A program made the position numbers and the translations under genes. 64,000 nucleotides of DNA from the NCBI RefSeq assembly GCF_016909495.1, contig NZ_JAFBFW010000005.1, positions 124,001-188,000 of the forward strand. The letters are read 5' to 3'. The notes under the pieces are model-generated. The model saw only the letters and a program-made list of their open reading frames with translations, had not been told where the DNA came from and ran no database searches. This document shows positions 60,527-64,000 of the stretch, piece after piece. This DNA comes from Pantoea coffeiphila. Lineage in GTDB: Bacteria > Pseudomonadota > Gammaproteobacteria > Enterobacterales > Enterobacteriaceae. Within the stretch, counting starts at the first letter, position 1. Every line of letters starts with the position of its first letter.

Positions 60527-60728
60527 GGGGCACGTCCTCTGCGGCGGTCGGGCGGTCCTCACGTCGCTGCGCGATGCCTTCGGTTACGGCTGCGGGTCTT
60601 GCGGATCGGCGCAGAGCGGGCGTCCTGCCCGCGCTGCACCTGAGCCCAGCATCCCTGCTGGTCTCTCCGGCCCCGCTGCCTGCACCTCAGCGCTGCGGAT
60701 TGCCCGGCCGCCGCAGAGGACGTGCCCC
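60527..60728. repeat. Foldback repeat, copy A
   Basis: A 202-bp element. Its ends are a perfect 21-bp inverted repeat (60527-60547 with 60708-60728, beginning GGGGCACGTCCTCTGC), then CGGGC-GG-TCC against GGA-TT-GCCCG. Inside are further stems with short loops: CGTCGC-TGC-GCGATG, GCGGGC-GTCCT-GCCCGC and CCAGCA-TCCC-TGCTGG. The rest of the 424-bp gap between dgaR and the receptor stop holds only the receptor's hairpin; the frames in the repeat are not genes. Confidence 0.9.
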
Positions 60729-60772
60729 TTTTGGCTAATTGCTCGCTGTTTTAGAACTTGAGAGTTTGAGTT

Positions 60773-60796
60773 CAGGCTTACCGGGCGGTAAGCCTG
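60773..60796 (-). terminator. Hairpin after the TonB receptor gene
   Basis: CAGGCTTACC and GGTAAGCCTG form a perfect 10-bp stem with a GGGC loop, 16 bases after the stop. The T content after it is low on the minus strand. Confidence 0.6.
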
Positions 60797-60812
60797 TCTT
60801 TCACTCTTTGGC

Positions 60813-62906
60813 TCAGAACGTGTAGTTCAGCGATACCCAGTAGTTGCGGCCAGGCGTTACGTAGCCGGTGGTGGAGGCCAGCGTCTGGAAGTAATCGCCC
60901 GCGTAGGTGCTGCTGCGGCCAGCCTGATACAGACTGACTTTCGAGAAGTCCTTATCCAGCACGTTGTTGATCGAGCCGTTCACCGTCAGCGCCGGGGTGA
61001 TTTTATAGGCTGCGCCCATGTTCACCACCGTCCAGGCCTTCAGATAGGCACCGCGGTCGTCGTAGACCGTTTTCTCAATCGCGCTCAGGTTGCCGTAGCC
61101 GGTGGTGTAACGCGGGGTTTTGCCGTGATATTCCGCCGCGATCCATGAGGTCAGATCGTCGCTCATCTGCCACGACATTTTCGCGTTAGCCATATGGCGT
61201 GCGGTATTGGTCAGTGGTGCGCCCGGATTATCGCCACCGCGCTGTTTGCTGTCGGTGTAGGTGTAATTCAGATTCAGCGTCAGTTCCGGGATAACCACCG
61301 GGAAGGAGGAGGCGAACTCAATCCCCTGGTTAATCGCCTTACCGACGTTACGATACGAGTTTGTCGAATCGTCGATGGTTTCACTGGAAATCGCGTTACG
61401 GAAGTTGCTGATAAAGCCGGTGACGTTGGCTTTTACATTGTCGGCATTTTCATAGTAAATCCCGGTTTCGTAGTTAACGCTGGATTCCGGCTTCAGGTTC
61501 GGATTACCGAGGGTGCTAATCAGACCATTGCCCGCCACGCCGCTAACGCCGTTATGTAGCTGGGCGAGGGAAGGGGCTTTATAACCGGTGCTGACACCGC
61601 CCTTCACCGTCCAGTCGTCCAGCGCGTTCCACACCAGGTAGGCGCGCGGGCTGACGTGGCCGCCGAAGCTGTCGTGTTTCTCGTAGCGCGCGCCCCAGGT
61701 CAGGGAAAGCGGATCGATAATCTGCCAGTCGTCTTCGGTAAACAGGGACCAGGTTTTCTGTTTGAAGGTCTCGCCGCTGTTCGCCAGCACGATGCCGTCC
61801 TTCAGGCGGGAATCCCAGTATTCACCGCCCACGGTCAGCAGGTGGTCGTCACCAATCGGCGCAACGAGACTGGTATTGAAAATGGCATTGGTGTTCTTCA
61901 GTTCGCGATCCTGTCCACTCAGGCCACTGTTCTCCGCAGAAAGCGTACGCGGGGTCAGTACGCGGCCTTTGTTTTCCGTAACCGCATAGGAAAGGCTGGA
62001 GCTCCAGCGGCCCAGAGACAGGTCGGTGTCGTGGCCGATAACCACTTTATTGCGCTGATAGTGCAGTTTGTCGCGATAGCCGCCGCCGCTGGTGCCGATC
62101 GGGCCAAGCTGACTGTGGCTGTTGTCATACTCCTGCTCGGCGGTTTCACCATCGATCCACAGAGTATTTTTATCGCTGGTTTTGTAGTTCAGCCGCCCGC
62201 CTACGGTGTAGTTATTGCTTTTGGTAGGGTAAGGAACGCGTGTGTCGCTGCCGCTATCGCTGAGGCTGGTAACGCTGGAACCCTGGCGGTGTTCGAAGTT
62301 GCCGCGCAGGGTCAGATCCAGCGTATTGGGGATCAGCGCGCCGCTGGTGTACAGGCCCACGGTCGAGCTGTCGCCCCATTTGCTGTGTTCCTGTACCGAA
62401 TGAGAGAGGTTCAGCCCGCCGTGCCATTCGTCGGTGTTTTTCTTAGTAATAATGTTGATCACGCCACCCATGGCATCAGAGCCGTAGAGCGTTGACATCG
62501 GGCCACGGATTACTTCGATATGATCGATAGCGGAAAGCGGCGGCATCATAGCGGTATTCAGGGTACCGAAACCGTTGGGGGTGGTATCGGAGCTGGCATT
62601 CTGTCGGATACCGTCGATGAGGATCAGCGTATAGCTGCTGGGCATGCCGCGTATAGAGATATCCAGCCCGCCGGTTTTCCCGGTTCCGCCGCGTACGTCT
62701 ACACCTTCCATACCGCTAAGTGCTTCACCCAAATCACTGTAGTTTTTTTTGGTCAGTTCATCCTGGCTGACAACGGAAATTGAGGCAGGAGCATTGGTGA
62801 GTTTTTGTTCATAGCCGCTGGCGGTGACAACCAGAGTGCCTTCCTGGGCAAAAACGGGTACTGATGCCGCAAAAAGGATTGCAGCCGTGATTTTATTGAT
62901 TTTCAT
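60813..62906 (-). CDS. TonB-dependent catecholate siderophore receptor, CirA-like
   Basis: 697 residues from the ATG at 62906 (MKINKITAAILFAASVPVFAQ), which begins a signal peptide; the open frame starts 17 codons earlier. The TonB box region EGTLVVTAS is followed by a plug domain (DAPASIS-like NAPASISVVSQDELTKKNYSDL, IRGMPSSYTLILIDGIRQN, VIRGPMSTLYGSDAMGGVINIITKK) and a 22-strand barrel ending in Phe (WVSLNYTF). The plug closely follows E. coli CirA. It imports a ferric catecholate, exact ligand unknown. A Fur-box-like site lies upstream. Confidence 0.9.
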   Translation of the reverse strand: MKINKITAAILFAASVPVFAQEGTLVVTASGYEQKLTNAPASISVVSQDELTKKNYSDLGEALSGMEGVDVRGGTGKTGGLDISIRGMPSSYTLILIDGIRQNASSDTTPNGFGTLNTAMMPPLSAIDHIEVIRGPMSTLYGSDAMGGVINIITKKNTDEWHGGLNLSHSVQEHSKWGDSSTVGLYTSGALIPNTLDLTLRGNFEHRQGSSVTSLSDSGSDTRVPYPTKSNNYTVGGRLNYKTSDKNTLWIDGETAEQEYDNSHSQLGPIGTSGGGYRDKLHYQRNKVVIGHDTDLSLGRWSSSLSYAVTENKGRVLTPRTLSAENSGLSGQDRELKNTNAIFNTSLVAPIGDDHLLTVGGEYWDSRLKDGIVLANSGETFKQKTWSLFTEDDWQIIDPLSLTWGARYEKHDSFGGHVSPRAYLVWNALDDWTVKGGVSTGYKAPSLAQLHNGVSGVAGNGLISTLGNPNLKPESSVNYETGIYYENADNVKANVTGFISNFRNAISSETIDDSTNSYRNVGKAINQGIEFASSFPVVIPELTLNLNYTYTDSKQRGGDNPGAPLTNTARHMANAKMSWQMSDDLTSWIAAEYHGKTPRYTTGYGNLSAIEKTVYDDRGAYLKAWTVVNMGAAYKITPALTVNGSINNVLDKDFSKVSLYQAGRSSTYAGDYFQTLASTTGYVTPGRNYWVSLNYTF

Positions 62907-62983
62907 TTCAGAACCATTAGGAAATTTTGCAAGACGCGGCGTTACATTAATAAACACTTTCTAAACGGATTCTTAACGGTGAC

Positions 62984-63002
62984 GAGAATGATAATGATTG
63001 GC
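62984..63002 (-). promoter_or_regulatory. Fur-box-like site
   Basis: GAGAATGATAATGATTGGC matches 15 of 19 positions of the classical Fur consensus (GATAATGATAATCATTATC). It lies about 80 bases upstream of the receptor start, where Fur would repress the gene under iron sufficiency. Confidence 0.7.
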
Positions 63003-63049
63003 GTTACTGTTTTGAGCGATAAATTGGCTGTGCGTTGAGATTGGCGATC

Positions 63050-63251
63050 GGGGCACGTCCTCTGCGGCGGTCGGGCGGTCCTCGCGTCGCTTTGCGATGC
63101 CTTCGGTTTCGGCTATGGGCCTTGCGGATCGGCGCAGAGCGGGCGTCCTGCCCGCGCTGCGCCTGAGCCCAGCATCCCTGCTGGTTTCTCCGGCCCCACA
63201 GCCTACACCACAGCGCTGCGGATTGCCCGGCCGCAGCAGAGGATGTACCCC
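63050..63251. repeat. Foldback repeat, copy B
   Basis: A 202-bp direct repeat of copy A on the other side of the receptor gene. Its flanks are related too: GCGTTGAGATTGGCGA occurs on the left of both. The terminal arms have a few mismatches (GGGGCACGTCCTCTGC against GGGGTACATCCTCTGC), and the internal stems are kept. Confidence 0.9.
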
Positions 63252-63372
63252 GTTTGGTTTAGTGTTCGCTGTTTGAAGAACGCTAATTAGCACCGAATGT
63301 GGGAATCTCGCCAGTATTGTGAAAGAAGGAAGAGCTGATGGGTTTTTCAGGCAACGTGAAAGTCAGAAAGCA

Positions 63373-63564
63373 GGCTGGTTGTGCCCCCGAGCGGGCAATC
63401 CACAGCGCTGAACGCAGAGAGGAAGCCAGGATTCGCCCACAGGGAAGTGGGCGAAAGGCACAGCCGCGCAGGACGCGCGTCTGTGCCGATCCGTCCGACT
63501 GACGAGCGAAGTGAAGGAACCGCGCAGCGGCGCGAGGACCGCCCGATCGGGGGCACAACCAGCC
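63373..63564. repeat. Foldback repeat, copy C (diverged, inverted)
   Basis: A 192-bp relative in the opposite orientation. The terminal arms GGCTGGTTGTGCCCCCGA (18 bp, perfect) differ wholly from those of copies A and B, but the subterminal CGGGC-(GG/AA)-TCC block is shared, with the same GG/AA mismatch. Internal hairpins occur at matching places with the same loops but other stems. It fills much of the 550-bp gap between copy B and crtE; I see no gene there. Confidence 0.85.
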
Positions 63565-63806
63565 AGCGCCATCCCAGACCTTGCAAACGACACAGCGAAA
63601 ATGCGCATCCCTACCGGTCCGGCAGATTATCACCGTAGTCTTGCCACTACAGGGTTCAATCCCGGCGTGAAAACGACCAGAAACCTGTACATATGATCTA
63701 TTTTTTGTAAAAGTTTGTCGCATCCCCCGATCCTCTGAGAAATTTCTGGATATTGCACTAGGCTTTGCAAATAAAGCCATGTGAATGTCAGGGGTAGCCT
63801 GCAACG

Positions 63807-64000
63807 ATGAACAATCATGAAGACGAACTGAAAAGGCTACGTGAAGCCCTGCAGAACCGCCTGGATCAGCTACTGCCCGCCGGAGAACAGCAGGATCTGG
63901 TGTTTACCGCCATGCGTGAAGGCACGCTGTCAGCGGGCAAACGTGTTCGCCCCCTGCTGCTGATTCTGGCCGCCCGCGATCTGGGCTGTGCGGTGGAGCA
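63807..64000 (+). CDS. crtE: Geranylgeranyl diphosphate synthase CrtE, N-terminal part
   Basis: The first 64 residues (MNNHEDELKRLREALQNRLDQLLPAGEQQDLVFTAMREGTLSAGKRVRPLLLILAARDLGCAVE) run off the window. LDQLLP, AMREG-x3-GKR-x-RP-(M/L)LL and ARDLGCAV are as in Pantoea/Erwinia CrtE. The enzyme makes the C20 precursor of zeaxanthin-type yellow carotenoids, and crtE is normally followed by the rest of the crt cluster. The aspartate-rich motifs lie outside the window. A general polyprenyl synthetase is less likely. Confidence 0.88.
   Translation, partial: MNNHEDELKRLREALQNRLDQLLPAGEQQDLVFTAMREGTLSAGKRVRPLLLILAARDLGCAVE

Noticed and set aside
60466..60738. Open frames inside the foldback repeats (also near 63000-63600)
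   Set aside because: They arise from GC-rich palindromic repeats, differ in frame between copies and lack start signals.
63640..63680. T-loop-like GGGTTCAATCCC, suggesting a tRNA or an attachment-site remnant
   Set aside because: No acceptor, D or anticodon arms can be built around it and it does not match the leuX 3' end.

Overview
The window is a chromosomal segment of an enterobacterium, most likely of the Erwinia/Pantoea group (Erwiniaceae). The left part follows the enterobacterial order valS-holC-pepA / lptF-lptG ... yjgR ... leuX. Its high-GC core genes resemble E. coli orthologues, and the last 194 bases are the start of a crtE-type geranylgeranyl diphosphate synthase, the usual first gene of the yellow-carotenoid cluster of these bacteria. 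No species name can be given from the sequence alone.

Layout. 1-7775: end of an M48 peptidase gene, then valS, holC, pepA (leftward) and lptF-lptG (rightward). 7915-15907: a sugar-uptake locus with an oxidoreductase, a sugar isomerase-like protein, two ABC permeases, a binding protein, an HSL-type esterase and a GntR regulator, all leftward and nearly contiguous, plus a divergent ABC ATPase. 15909-22246: DUF445 protein, yjgR, a budC-like acetoin reductase, a LysE-family exporter with an odd 35-bp tandem repeat growing out of its 3' end, a lysophospholipase-like hydrolase and a DUF2501 protein. 22611-22695: tRNA-Leu(CAA), the leuX integration hot spot.

22700 to about 51500 is a genomic island of lower GC. 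It opens with a P4-type integrase broken by a +1 frameshift. It carries two linked defence systems: phosphorothioate modification (dndBCDE, leftward) with its restriction partner (dptFGH, rightward), and a complete type I Zorya system (zorABCD, rightward). The sulfur donor DndA is missing, as in other enterobacterial dnd loci, and housekeeping IscS presumably replaces it. A double TACG-N10-CGTA-type operator sits in front of dndB. Downstream of zorD are a helical-repeat protein, a small DUF6389/immunity-like protein, about 700 bp of gene debris, an AT-rich membrane protein and a class II Fic protein with 70-bp palindromic repeats in its promoter. No right attachment site was found by eye.

51615-64000 is again high-GC: a class C beta-lactamase, a complete D-glucosaminate PTS operon (dgaABCDEF) with a sigma-54 promoter and its LevR-type activator dgaR, a CirA-like TonB-dependent siderophore receptor with a Fur-box-like site, and the crtE start. 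Three copies of a roughly 200-bp foldback repeat surround the receptor. Its stems differ in sequence between copies but stay self-complementary, which looks like selection for a folded nucleic acid.
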